A stretch of DNA of 64,000 nucleotides from Symbiodinium natans (taxonomy: Eukaryota; Sar; Dinophyceae; Suessiales; Symbiodiniaceae), in the NCBI GenBank assembly GCA_905221605.1, contig CAJNDS010002266.1, positions 466,773 to 530,772 on the forward strand, given 5' to 3'. The position numbers and the translations under genes are program-made. Shown piece after piece: positions 53,221 to 63,405 of the stretch (position 1 is its first letter; each line of letters starts with the position of its first letter). The notes under the pieces were generated by a model. It ran no database searches. It saw only the letters and a program-made list of their open reading frames with translations, and was not told the DNA's origin.

Positions 53221-55259
53221 ATGTCAAGGCAGGGTGACTGGGGCGGCAACCAATGGGAAGGGGCTGGCAGCTCGCGTCGGTACAGTGGCCAAGACCAAGT
53301 TCAAGACGATGGCGGTGAGCCGAGCATGGCGGACTACTGGGGCGACAGAACGACGGAGGATGCTCGGAAGAGAACCAAGAGTCACTTTAAGAGGCAGCTG
53401 GAGAGGGAGCCTTTCAAGGAGGAGAGGGACCTCCTTCGCAAGGAGTTGGGGGCAGCCAAGGCTGGGAGACCCTTTTGAGACCATGTCAAGCGTATTATTG
53501 TCTTGCTTAAGTCATTATTGTGGCCAACCTTGAATACTTTTGATGCCTTGTTCCTTCCCTTCTCCTCCCCTCTTCCCTCCCCCCCCCCCCCCCACGGAGG
53601 AGGAAAACGGAGGGTGTGTCGAAGGCCAACCATTCTCTCACGCCTGTGACCAGGCGAACGTGGCCACACTGAACCAGCAGATCGGCACGCTGAACGAGAA
53701 GATCGACAACCTGAACTACCATGCATGCCGAGTGCCACAGCTGGAGGCTGGGGATAATGTCTCAGTCACTGCATGTCATTGGTCATGCTAGCTGTCAGCA
53801 TCCAGCTTGTTTCGAGGAGCGCTTGGCGAAGACAGACAAAGCCCTCGAAGATGAGAAGGCTGGATACCTGCTGCATAAATAGCTGGGACCCTGACGCCTG
53901 CCGAACATGCCTAAATCAAGGACCCATAATAAGAAGCCTTGTCCAGGCGACAGTGAGGAAGCTCAAGGCTGAGGGCCCCCTCTCGGAGATGCTCAAATTG
54001 GGGATGCAGGCCGAAGCTGGAAAGGCTGGCCACATTGACGGGCAAACACTTTCTACTTAGACTTTCCCACGAAACGTCGATGTAATTACAGGCTGAGCAG
54101 TGTCGATGGTTCAGGTGCGCATTAAGGAACTGGAGGAGACCGTTGCCAAAGAGAAGGCGGCATTGGAGGCCGGCTCACACTAGTACATTGTCAACCGTAA
54201 AAGATTCTGGGGCTCAAGCCTTGGACACTACTGGGTAGGAGGAAAAGACAAAGCATGGCAAGCTCAAGACGGCGAACGAGGGCGTGATCAAGGCTGGACG
54301 TTCAGTTTGATACTATTCCCTGGACTTGTCTCGACAATGGATCGTCAAACAGGCGAAAGACCGTGAGATCGCGCGTCTGCGAAAGGAGAAGACGACTGCC
54401 GATGCTGCCCGCGAGAAGGCAGTGTAGTAGAGCCTATATGTGTACTATTTGTTCACAGCAATACCATTGACACATTTTCTCCACAAGGAAGCCGAGCGTG
54501 CAAAGATGGCTAGCGACTCGCTGCAGGTCCGGGACGACAATCATGCACCCTTGCCTGCTTCAGTGTTAAACCCTAGCCCTGACCAGGCCAAGAACGATGC
54601 CCTCGCCAGTGAGCTCTTGCTGCTTAAGGACAGGGGAACTAGAGTAGTCAACCAAGCAACTTCACAGAATCCTTTGCACGTTGCCCATCTGGGGAGGTTA
54701 CCTACGAGCAGCGCATCACGGAGAAGCTGGCTGACCACGCGTTCCTGCAGGACTGAGTTCCATGCAGCCCAGGAAGCTAAATTGATCGAACTGCTATGAC
54801 AGGAGGCCAACATGGGTCTGTCGACAGACTTGCTGAAGACGAAGCAGGAGCTTGAGAAGACAAACCGGGAGCTTGAACGCTTGCAGGACCCGCCATGATT
54901 AAATTTCATGTTCAACATCCATACCTGTAGCCTGTAGCAGAGACTGCTATCGCAGGAGGTCAATTGCGTTCTGTCGACAGACTTGCAGAAGACGAAGCAA
55001 GATCTAGAAAGCTTGCAGGACTCGCCGACACATGTTCAACTCAACATACCTGAAGCCCGCACCTTCCAAAACATTTGCATTGCAGGCACAGCATGAGGAG
55101 TTCCTGGTGCAGCAGCAGTCTGAGCAGGCTTCGCTGACCTATCAATGTTCCGGCTACAGTTTGACGCAAGTGACTTCGCCTTGAAGGCGCTACGTGATGA
55201 GCTTCTGCATCGTCAGCTTCAGGGGCTTGTTGCTGCAGCAGACTCCCCAGAAGACTGAG
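53221..55259 (+). CDS. Multi-exon coiled-coil protein, right mirror copy
   Basis: The probable start is ATG 53,221. Exon 1 has an N-terminal GGNQWEGAGSSRRY segment with no WHAWNG repeats, then DYWGDRTTEDARKRTKSHFKRQ...LLRKELGAAKAG, paralogous to the left copy. Later exons are ANVATLNQQIGTLNEKIDNLN (about 53,660), ATVRKLKAEGPL (53,950), VRIKELEETVAKEKAALEA (54,115), EKTKHGKLKTANEGVIKAG (54,243), AKDREIARLRKEKTTADAA (54,353), EAERAKMASDSLQVR (54,489), KNDALASELLLLKDRG (54,590), SGEVTYEQRITEKLADHAF (54,683) and TKQELEKTNRELERLQ (54,840). Exon order, size and content match the left copy one by one. Exact splice sites were not all resolved. It faces the right end of the element. Function is unknown. 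Confidence 0.65.
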
Positions 55260-55946
55260 CACTGTCACTAAGCAACTATCTACTGAAGCTCCGAGGATCC
55301 ACCCACCCCAACTTCGCCTGCTGGCCGTGCGCCTGCTGGCCGTGCGGACGAGGACACCGGCAAGCCCAGTGCCTTAGAACACAGTCACACGCGTCGATGT
55401 TTCAGGAGCAGCTTTCGCCGTCACAGGTGCCAACAGAGCTGGCGTCGCCAGAATGAGCCGCAGAGCCTTGTGACTTTGAACCCTCAAGCTGCTAGCTATG
55501 GGTTACACGCAGGACAAAACAGTATAGACATGAAGCTTGATTGACATGGCTGCTATTTAATTAACGAAGGCTGCTTCGAGGGTGACCGGTCTGATCTCGG
55601 GCCTTGGTTCCTGACACTACTTGCGATTGCTGACTTACAAAGCCCTGGTGTGGAGAGTGAAAAGTGCGATTTCATTGCTAACCCTGCCTGTTGTCGTTTG
55701 CTGATTGCTAGGTTGACACCTGCCACTGAGATAGGGGCGTGCCAAAAATGAGCCAATCCGACTGAGGCAGCCGTTCGCACCTGGGAGAGTGCACTTGTGA
55801 AGGTCGGGCTGCTGACATTTGACTACAAGAGTAAGATTCGGTGCAAGATCGTTGATGCTTGCTCAGTGTCGACACTGATTTTGTTGTGTGTTGGAGGCCT
55901 CGGCATGCTCGTGGTCTATGTTGCCAGAACCTCAAACTTCACATTG
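55260..55946. other. Right arm interior without a recognised gene
   Basis: Corresponds in position to 37,499-38,590 on the left but is shorter. I see no gene in it. Confidence 0.5.
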
Positions 55947-56093
55947 CCGCTATCACAGCGGTCTTTCAGTATTGCGCTATAACAGCGCTCGGACCCCTGC
56001 ACTATCACAGTGCTGTTCATGCTCATTGCGCTATCCCAGCGCTTTACGCTGCACTATCACAGTGCTTTTACATCCTAGGCGCTATCACAGCGC
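55947..56093 (-). promoter_or_regulatory. Cluster of six 15-bp hairpin dyads, right
   Basis: Dyads start at 55,947, 55,974, 55,999, 56,028, 56,051 and 56,079. On this strand the centre is ATCAC, ATAAC or ATCCC, the complement of the left cluster. Arms are CCGCT/AGCGG, GCGCT/AGCGC and GCACT/AGTGC, always self-complementary. Confidence 0.8.
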
Positions 56094-56112
56094 CTTCTAC
56101 GACGGCGTGTCC

Positions 56113-56949
56113 ATGAAGAAGCCGGGCTTGCCTGCAGGGCCCTGAACAGATGCTGGGTTTAGGGGTTTAGGGTTTAGCTAAGGAGTGTACCTGTAAATCC
56201 CGAAAGAAACAGAACACACCCAAGAATGCCCAAGGAATAGGGTTTAGAGCTTAGGGTGTGGGCTTAGGGTTGAGGGTTTAGGCTGGGCTTAGGGTTGAGG
56301 GGTTGGGGGTTTAAAGATTTAGGGTTTAATTTAGGGTGTTAAAGTTAAGGGTTTGGGGGTTAGTTCGGGTGTAGGGTTCGGGATTATTGTCGGTCTCAGG
56401 GCTTTGCTTGGTGACTGAGGCCAATGCTTCAGAAATGAGGGCCTTGCGGCAAGCCCAGCATGCGATACAATATAAACTTCTGAGCACCTAGGTCGAACTA
56501 AGCCCTTTAAGCCTAAGCCCTTTATTAATGCTCACTCAGGAAACTCGCGGACTGAGGCCAATGCGTCCTGCCTGCCTGAAATGCGATGGCACAGCGTGAG
56601 ACACACACACACACACACCCATCCTTCGCAAGAACGGAAACGCATCATGTGTGTGTGATCTCGACACAACACACGCTCGCAAACACTGACTCATGATAGC
56701 AAGTGTACGTGTGTGTGTGTGTGTTCCATCACTCTCCCCTTTCCAAGCTTTTAAACCTTAGCCAAAATGATGGGACAAACTTGTATTTTGTAGCAGGAAA
56801 TTTCACAAAGATGGTGGACAAGCATGGTGTTTTCATTCCAAGCGACCCCTATCAAGAATCCCACGGTTTGCTTAAGCCTTTTGCTTTTCGTTTATGATTT
56901 TTTCAATTTTCGAATTGCTCTTTTGGAGCCTTTGCTAAGCAAACCCAAG
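56113..56949 (-). repeat. Right outer terminal inverted repeat
   Basis: Reverse complement of 36,351-37,317, lacking the two telomere-like length blocks present on the left. It ends GCAAACCCAAG directly before TCCT. Confidence 0.92.
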
Positions 56950-56953
56950 TCCT
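56950..56953 (+). repeat. Target-site duplication TCCT, right copy
   Basis: Direct copy of 36,347-36,350. Confidence 0.75.
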
Positions 56954-57878
56954 GGAGCGCCTGAGTGTCTTTCATGAGGTCGGAGGTCACATCCTCAAAC
57001 GGTATCTTGGCACGCAGTGCGATGGCAACTTTCCACGACGTGACTTCCCAATACACTCGCAGCTGGTCCAACTTCTGCTGTCGACTTCGCACTTGCCGAA
57101 TCCACCAATCAACGTAGACATCGACGGCCTGCTCCTTGCCAATCCCTACCAGCAAGTACGCAAAGCGAATGGACTCTAAGCAATCAATGAAGGCAAGTGA
57201 ACTCTTTGGGTACCACGGCGCGTCAGGCTCAGCCTCCAACTGATTCTCCTCGTTCACTGTGAGAACAGTAAGTCCCTGCCTGGACTTCTTTCTAGCTGAA
57301 TTCAGAGGGTTCGGCTCGCCCGCTGCGTTGAAGAAGCGGGCCTGCACGAACTCCTGCAGGCCTACCGCTGTGTGCTGCAAGGTTTTCATCTCGTTGACCA
57401 TGCGGGCCAGAACCGACTCTGCTCCCAGGAGCATTTCTTGCGGAAACTTCCTGTGAGCCCCTGCCACGACCACTGATTCATATTCCGCGATCTTCATCTG
57501 CCACCAACCAGGGGGTAGCTCTTTCGAACTCTTGGATGATCCCGCCGAGGATGTAGCAGCTGGCACCGGGGCCGCCGCCGTTGATGGCAGAGAGGCCAAT
57601 CCCTCTCGTTTCGCACATTCGCGCCAGAGCACCCTAAACTTTGCCCGCACGATGGGAAGGTCCAGTTGCTCGATCTTGACGGTGTTGCCCCTTTCCACTT
57701 CAAAGCCCTTCTGCAACGGGTCGAGGATGGCCTCGTTGAGCTCCTCCGGCTTGTCAGCCAGAGCTGCGAAAAGCGCTATGGAGTTCACCCCTCTGACCTT
57801 GAAGTACTTCTTGATGTTGGCTGGCAAACCCGCCTCGTCCGCTAACTTGCCGAATTCAGCCTCGCTTTTGGACGCCAT
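56950..57878 (-). CDS. gag 5' part, Gag-like protein cut by the nested element
   Basis: Starts at ATG 57,878 in a good context (GCCATGG): MASKSEAEFGKLADEAGLPANIKKYFKV. A small helical SAM-like fold covers about residues 8-45. A Ser/Ala-rich linker, a helical middle and a basic/aromatic segment follow. Family-level identity as Gag rests on its position before pol and on the basic tail, not on a known domain. The frame runs on 17 codons into the terminal repeat and stops at 56,892; those codons are not part of the original gene. Deleting 36,351-56,949 and one TCCT joins it in frame to 36,350-36,013. Confidence 0.75.
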
Positions 57879-58356
57879 GGCCACCAGTGAATCGAAAGTG
57901 CTCCTGAGGTTTCTGAAGCTACACAAACGCACGTGGGCCCAGTCAGCTATAACAGCAACAACGAAGAATTGGACGCACAAGCACTTCACCTAATCGCTCA
58001 AGCTCAGCACGATTACAAATTAGGGAAAGGCAAATCAATTGGTCACGGTTCAGACTACGAGTCGAACAACTGCAAGCGCTGGCGGGCACGCGCAAGCCCC
58101 TTCAGCTCTCAACTGCCGGCTGGCTGAGTTACCTACGACATCAACACGCAGCAAACAAGACAAATAATGAGACGCACAACGCTCAAGATGGTCTCACGCA
58201 AGCACGCGCGAACTTGGTCTTCGAATAAGTCTTCACTAGCTGACAGTCTGCGCGACCACAGCCTACTCTTCTCTCCTTGCCTGGTTGCCCTGGCACGGGT
58301 CAACCCTTCGCACAGCACTGCCTCGCACGGCCAGCGCAAGCAGCCCACGGGCTTTG
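57879..58356. other. Untranslated spacer between tyrosine recombinase and gag
   Basis: About 480 bp with no supported gene. It may contain the start signal for the gag-pol transcript or an intron. Confidence 0.5.
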
Positions 58357-59793
58357 TCAATTCTCCTCCTGATCAGTGGAAGAGCTGGCACTTCCGGACT
58401 CTGACTCGCTCTCAGATTCCGTGGTTTCAGGATCTGGCACGATCGCAAAACACCTCTTGCACTGCACCAAGCCTTGAAGACTTGCACTTCGACGGAACTC
58501 TGCAGTCCCGTAGCTCCAGCCGCACCCCACCGCGCGCCACTGCCGGGGAAGCTTTGTCGCCTCGTTAGCATCCCGGCGATGGGCTTTCTTTGCGACGATG
58601 AACTGCGGGCGCTCCTGCATCTTCTCCACTGACAATGGCCACAACGTCTCCACTTTCTTGCGCAACTCCTCTATGGCAAGCAGGTTTGCGGCAGCATTTT
58701 CTTGCAACTCCTCCTGCCTGCTCTCGCCTGCTGCAGCTGGCCGGTCGTCGCCCTGAGCACCTGAACGAGCTCGGCTGACAAGGATCTCAAAGCCATCTAG
58801 AGCGGCCTCCTGCACATAGCGCTCGATGGCCCGACTTCCCCAACGACCCAGGAGCATGATAGTAGGAAGCGGCACTAACAAACGCGTCAGGAATTGCGCT
58901 CCAGCAACTCGAAGCACATGGCCACCAAAGCGTTGCACATGGGTGACGCCATCTGACCCTGGCCTGGTCAACGCCACGCCATGCTCGCTGAGTACTTTCC
59001 CAATGATGTCCACCGTCTCGTTCTTCAACAACTCCTCGCCAGGAATCTTTGCAAACAGCGGGTCACTATGGTCGCCTTTGAAGTCATCGACGAGGGCGAG
59101 GGCAGTATGGTACGGACAAACTCCAGCGTACAGCACGCTACAACAACACTTGTGTGTCCTCATCACAAGGTTCCCGACAGTGTCAGTCTTAGAAGCCCAC
59201 AACGTCAACGAAACTTGTTCTTTTTCACGGTCCAACAGCAGATGACCACGCCGTAAGGCCACTAACTCAATCTCACGCAACAAGAACCACGCCCCAATGA
59301 CGACGATGGCTCGCGCCAAGGCGCCAACTCGCTCGCTGTCGTGAAAGAGGCTCTCCAACTCGAAGGAATCCTTAAGCGCAGCCCCACCCACGCCACGCTC
59401 AACGGAACGAACAGCATCCTTTAACGCCAACTCTGCTTCCACGGATAGCTCAGAATGAGTTCGCTCGACGTGAACTCGACGAAGGCGACTGAAGTATTGA
59501 CGCACTGACCTATATCCTCCACTCTTGAGGGCTGCGGCAATCTTGTCCACAACATCCTTGGTCACTGGCGTGAGGCTAATCGTCCACGCCGAAGCCACAG
59601 ACTCCAGAGTACGCAGACGCGCATCTTGCGACGCCCTGGAACTGTTGGCCCACACATCCTGCTGGTACTGCTGCATTGCGCGCTCACGATTTGCTGGTTG
59701 CGCTGCATCCAGTGCTTTCTGCAACGATCCACCTGCTGAAGTTTGAGGCCGCGGTACGTCGCTCCGCTTCCTCTTGCGAGGCCCTTCTGACAT
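58357..59793 (-). CDS. Tyrosine recombinase of the Ngaro-type element
   Basis: Integrates the circular cDNA by strand exchange through a catalytic tyrosine. Numbering from the first in-frame start at 59,841: Arg189 in WFLLREIELVALR, Lys218 in ASKTD, His308 and Arg311 in GGHVLRVAGAQFL, Trp334 in LGRWGS and nucleophile Tyr342 in AIERYVQEAAL. All catalytic positions are present. A Cys-rich CCCSVLYAGVCPYH stretch lies at 232-245. I prefer MSEGPRKRKRSDV at 59,793 as the start, leaving a basic N-terminus. The C-terminal extension (about 350-494) ends Glu/Ser-rich. It lies upstream of gag, an order known from VIPER-type elements and unlike typical Ngaro. Confidence 0.92.
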   Translation of the reverse strand: MSEGPRKRKRSDVPRPQTSAGGSLQKALDAAQPANRERAMQQYQQDVWANSSRASQDARLRTLESVASAWTISLTPVTKDVVDKIAAALKSGGYRSVRQYFSRLRRVHVERTHSELSVEAELALKDAVRSVERGVGGAALKDSFELESLFHDSERVGALARAIVVIGAWFLLREIELVALRRGHLLLDREKEQVSLTLWASKTDTVGNLVMRTHKCCCSVLYAGVCPYHTALALVDDFKGDHSDPLFAKIPGEELLKNETVDIIGKVLSEHGVALTRPGSDGVTHVQRFGGHVLRVAGAQFLTRLLVPLPTIMLLGRWGSRAIERYVQEAALDGFEILVSRARSGAQGDDRPAAAGESRQEELQENAAANLLAIEELRKKVETLWPLSVEKMQERPQFIVAKKAHRRDANEATKLPRQWRAVGCGWSYGTAEFRRSASLQGLVQCKRCFAIVPDPETTESESESESGSASSSTDQEEN

Positions 59794-60043
59794 CTCGCTA
59801 CACAACGCAACGCAACCCTCGAACTTTTCCAAGGATGGCAATCATGTGGCAGGCGGCGTCTGGCTGAACATGACATGCGCAAGTGACAAAAGTACAACTG
59901 CGCATCGTTCAGTCGGCACCCCACCATCTATAAGGGCGGAGTGGGAGGGCTTTGAAAAATTTCAGCACTGCGGCGAAATTTTTGCAAACATGAGCGCAAA
60001 CGCTGCGGCAGTCCCAGCGGCGTGTTTCGCTCGTACATGTCAT

Positions 60044-60307
60044 TCAGTGCACCCGTGCACACCACAAAATTCCCGCAGTCCTACGCCTAGCTTGACTGGC
60101 AAAGCTTTGTCCGAACACGAAGAAAAGGACTGCCTCCGCATTCGCAAAGAAAGCCGCTTCCCCGTCGTCAGCTTGCCACGCCCTGCGAAGCTTTTCGAGG
60201 GAAGTAACTCCTGCTAATTCGAACTTCTCGATCACGCTCGGGTGTACACCCGCATCCAGACATGCTTGCACAAGCGCCGCAAAGGAATGCATATTCCGTT
60301 GCTCCAT
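60044..60307 (-). CDS. Small SAM-like domain protein at the 5' end of the retrotransposon
   Basis: 87 residues starting MEQRNMHSFAALVQACLDAG. The stretch FAALVQACLDAGVHPSVIEKFELAGVT resembles the N-terminus of the Gag-like protein (GKLADEAGLPANIKKYFKVRGVN). It may be a leftover of a duplicated gag start or a small accessory protein. It lies 33 bp inside A1. Confidence 0.5.
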   Translation of the reverse strand: MEQRNMHSFAALVQACLDAGVHPSVIEKFELAGVTSLEKLRRAWQADDGEAAFFANAEAVLFFVFGQSFASQARRRTAGILWCARVH

Positions 60308-60339
60308 GGCAGACTCTACTTTTCGCTCTCAGTCTCTAC

Positions 60340-60425
60340 CTTTCGAAAAGAGGCACCTGTCGGATCCTTCGCATGGCTGCGGATCCGTTCGCTTCCATGT
60401 CATTACGTGCACGCGTGCACTCCAA
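60340..60425 (-). repeat. A1 repeat, 5' terminus of the Ngaro-type element
   Basis: 86 bp in the same orientation as A2 (32,226-32,311), no difference seen. Confidence 0.93.
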
Positions 60426-60995
60426 AGCCTTGGGGAGCAACCCCAAAAATGGGTACCGTACTACTTCCCTATTGCAATCCCTACTACAGTGTCTCAGCGT
60501 ATGAACTCTAAACTCTAAACCGTAAAAGCAATACACGGTCCCCAAGGTCTCTGAGAGCATGGCCACCAGCTGAATGTCCGAGAGGTACTCACGAGCAACG
60601 TCAGCGAAGGTCCCAACGCGGTTGCTGACCCTGGCCAATTTGGACTTGCAGCGTTTCGCGGCCCAAAGACGGTTTGGGGTTCAGGCAAACCCTAAACCCC
60701 CTAAACCCTAAGCCGCAAGGACGCGGGGTTCAAGGTTTAGGGAGTGGCCCAGGAGTGTTGGAGCTTGGTCTTCCCGGGCATGTGCCTAGGAAAGGGTTTT
60801 GGGTTTAGGGTTTAGTCATCAATGCGAGACCCCAATACTTCTTGAGCAAACGCATTCTCTTGTTCGCTCACCTTCAAAATGAAAACCTAAGCCCCGAACC
60901 CCAACCCTAAGCAGGAATATTCCTGGAGCGTACCGGCTCCCAATTCTTCGGCGTCCAAAAATTCGGGCGTCCTTTTCGTTGGCGGTTGAGGGTTG
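60426..60995. other. Host flank with telomere-like remnants
   Basis: A fragment like the dispersed ~100-bp repeat (CCCCAAAAATGGGTACCGTA, about 60,441-60,460) lies just outside A1, followed by scattered CCCTAAA and TTTAGGG units. No gene is seen. Confidence 0.6.
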
Positions 60996-62866
60996 GGGGC
61001 TACGGATACACACACACATGCACACACACACACACCAACACACCAACACACACACACACACACACACACCAAAACACACACCAACACACACACACACACA
61101 CACACACCAACACACACCAACACACACCAACACACACACCAACACACACCAACACACACCAACACACACCAACACACACCAACACACACCAACACACACC
61201 AACACACACCAACACACACCAACACACACCAACACACACCAACACACACCAACACACACCAACACACACCAACACACACCAAAACACACCAACACACACC
61301 AACACACACCAACACACACCAACACACACCAACACACACCAACACACACCAACACACACCAACACACACCAACACACACCAACACACACCAACACACACC
61401 AACACACACCAACACACACCAACACACACCAACACACAGCAACACACACCAACACACACCAACACACACCAACACACACCAACACACACCAACACACACC
61501 AACACACACCAACACACACCAACACACACCAACACACACCAACACACACCAACACACACCAACACACACCAAACACACCAACACACACCAACACCCACCA
61601 ACACACACCAACACACACCAACACACACCAACACACACCAACACACACCAACACACACCAACACACACCAACACAGACCAACACACACCAACACACACCA
61701 ACACACACCAACACACACCAACACACACCAACACACACCAACACACACCAACACACACCAACACACACCAACACACATCAACACACATCAACACACATCA
61801 ACACACCAACACACCCACCAACACACCAACACACCAGCACACCCACACACCGACGCACCCACACACCAACACACACACCAACACACACCAACACACACCA
61901 ACACACACCAACACACACCAACACACACCAACACAGACCAACACACACCAACACACACCAACACACACCAAACACACACCAACACACACCAACACACACA
62001 CACACACACACCAACACACACCAACACAACACACCAACACAACCCACACCAAACACACACACCAAAACCCACACCAAACACACCCCCCAACGACACAACC
62101 CCAACACACAAACCCCAACACACACACCAACACACACCAACACACACCAACACACACCAACACACACCAACACACACCAACACACACCAACACACACCAA
62201 CACACACCAACACACACCAACACACACCAACACACCCCAACACACACCAACACACACCAACACACACCAACACACACCAACACACACCAACACACACCAA
62301 CACACACCAACACACACCAACACACACACCAACACCCAACACACACCACACCCAACACACACCAACACCCAACACACACCACACCCAACACACACCACAC
62401 CCAACACACAACACCCAACACACAACACCCAACACACAACACCCAACACACAACACCCAACACACAACACCCAACACACAACACCCAACACACACACACA
62501 CCAAACCACACACACCAAACACACAACCAAACACACACACCACACACACCCAAAACACACACACCCAAACACACACACACACACACACCAAACACACACA
62601 CCAAACACACACACACCAAACACACACACCAAACACACACACCAAACACACACACACCAAACGCACACACCAAACACACACGCCAAACACACACAGCAAA
62701 CACACACAGCAAACACACACACCAAACACACACACACACACCAAACACACACACCAAACACACACACACCAAACACACACACCAAACACACACACCAAAC
62801 ACACACACCAAACACACACACCAAACACACACCAAACACACACACGCACACACACACACACACACA
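60996..62866 (+). repeat. Minisatellite built on AACACACACC and related units
   Basis: Ten-base AACACACACC units are nearly uniform at about 61,120-62,330, broken by a variant zone at 61,780-62,125. Units change to ACCCAACACAC (62,330-62,490) and then ACCAAACACAC (62,490-62,850). All six frames stay open for hundreds of codons only because the unit lacks stops. Confidence 0.97.
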
Positions 62867-62875
62867 CTTACTTAC

Positions 62876-63044
62876 ACACTTGTTGTTCATATGGGTGCCA
62901 CAGATCTTGTACATGCTTGCCTGCAGCAACAAGTAAGAGAGGAGGATGACGTCGATGTGCGGGGTGATGCAAACATTCTTTACGAACAGGGTGTTCTCCA
63001 GGGCATTTTGGGTTTTTCCCGGGATTTGCAAGGGCAACTTCTCC
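62876..63044 (-). CDS. Single exon of a host gene, next to the minisatellite
   Basis: On the minus strand CCACTACAG precedes an open exon reading EKLPLQIPGKTQNALENTLF...CITPHIDVILLSYLLLQASMYKICGTHMNNKC, followed at once by GTAAGTAAGTG, a perfect splice donor. The minisatellite then forms the intron. One hydrophobic stretch (IDVILLSYLLLQASMY) could be a membrane helix. The protein family is not recognised. Confidence 0.5.
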
Positions 63045-63405
63045 TGTAGTGGCTTTTAGGGGACAGGAATTGAGATCAAGTATTCGTACCATGGGATTGG
63101 ACGTGTGCTGTGGATGTGTTGTGCTGCTTGTTGGAGATAGCAAGGGTGGGCCGCTTTCATGACTTTGTGTTCGGGCGTTGTTTTGTATTGTGCAGTACAA
63201 CAGTTTCACCCATCATTCTCCCCACATCTCTCTGCAAGAATAAGACAGGATGCTGCATCACCACATGTTGAACTGTCGCTGCCTCCCTGCTCCTCTCTTC
63301 CAAGAACCATAAACAGGAAAAAACTCCGCGCAGTGCACCTGCATGTGGGGAATGGAGTCTGCCCTGCAACTTCCCGCGCGCACACACACACCCACCCACG
63401 CACGC
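63045..63405. other. Intron-like sequence between two minisatellites
   Basis: Minus-strand acceptor-like sites occur at CACATGCAG (about 63,342) and TTATTCTTGCAG (about 63,234), so another exon of the same gene may lie here. I cannot define its frame or end. Confidence 0.4.

Larger units (their letters stand above)
36351..56949. mobile_element. 20.6-kb DNA transposon with mirror-image ends, nested in gag
   Basis: Both ends read CTTGGGTTTGCTTAGCAAAG inward and are flanked by TCCT. The outer arms are near-identical for 0.84-0.97 kb. Further inward the halves still mirror each other: six hairpin dyads, an outward-facing coiled-coil gene and a closing TTACCARTGCTTAAGC-type motif. The core (about 40,780-52,630) holds five unpaired genes: a SAM-methyltransferase-like protein, a C5 methyltransferase, a Cys-motif protein, a five-exon hAT-like transposase and a serine recombinase. 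Removing the element plus one TCCT joins the two gag halves in frame. I cannot match it to a named superfamily. The 4-bp duplication is unlike the 8 bp usual for hAT. Confidence 0.85.
32050..60425 (-). mobile_element. Ngaro-type tyrosine-recombinase retrotransposon, interrupted by a nested element
   Basis: Read on the minus strand, the element starts at A1 (60,425-60,340) and ends with B1 (32,439-32,312), A2 (32,311-32,226) and B2 (32,177-32,050). This A1-body-B1-A2-B2 layout is the split direct repeat of Ngaro, PAT and VIPER retrotransposons and is thought to support a circular intermediate integrated by the tyrosine recombinase. Its genes, in order, are a small SAM-like frame, a tyrosine recombinase, gag, and UAG-separated methyltransferase-RT-RNase H. 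The recombinase in front of gag differs from the gag-RT-recombinase order usual in Ngaro. Subtracting the 20.6-kb insertion and one TCCT leaves about 7.8 kb. Confidence 0.88.

Noticed and set aside
56760-56785. Possible dinoflagellate spliced-leader remnant (AGCCAAAATG)
   Set aside because: Only about ten bases agree with the reverse complement of the leader, which is not enough, and the sequence lies in the terminal repeat.
56892-56949. Last 17 codons of the 365-codon gag frame (GLLSKGSKRA...)
   Set aside because: They are encoded by the terminal repeat of the inserted element; the same residues arise at 36,351-36,408 on the plus strand next to unrelated sequence.
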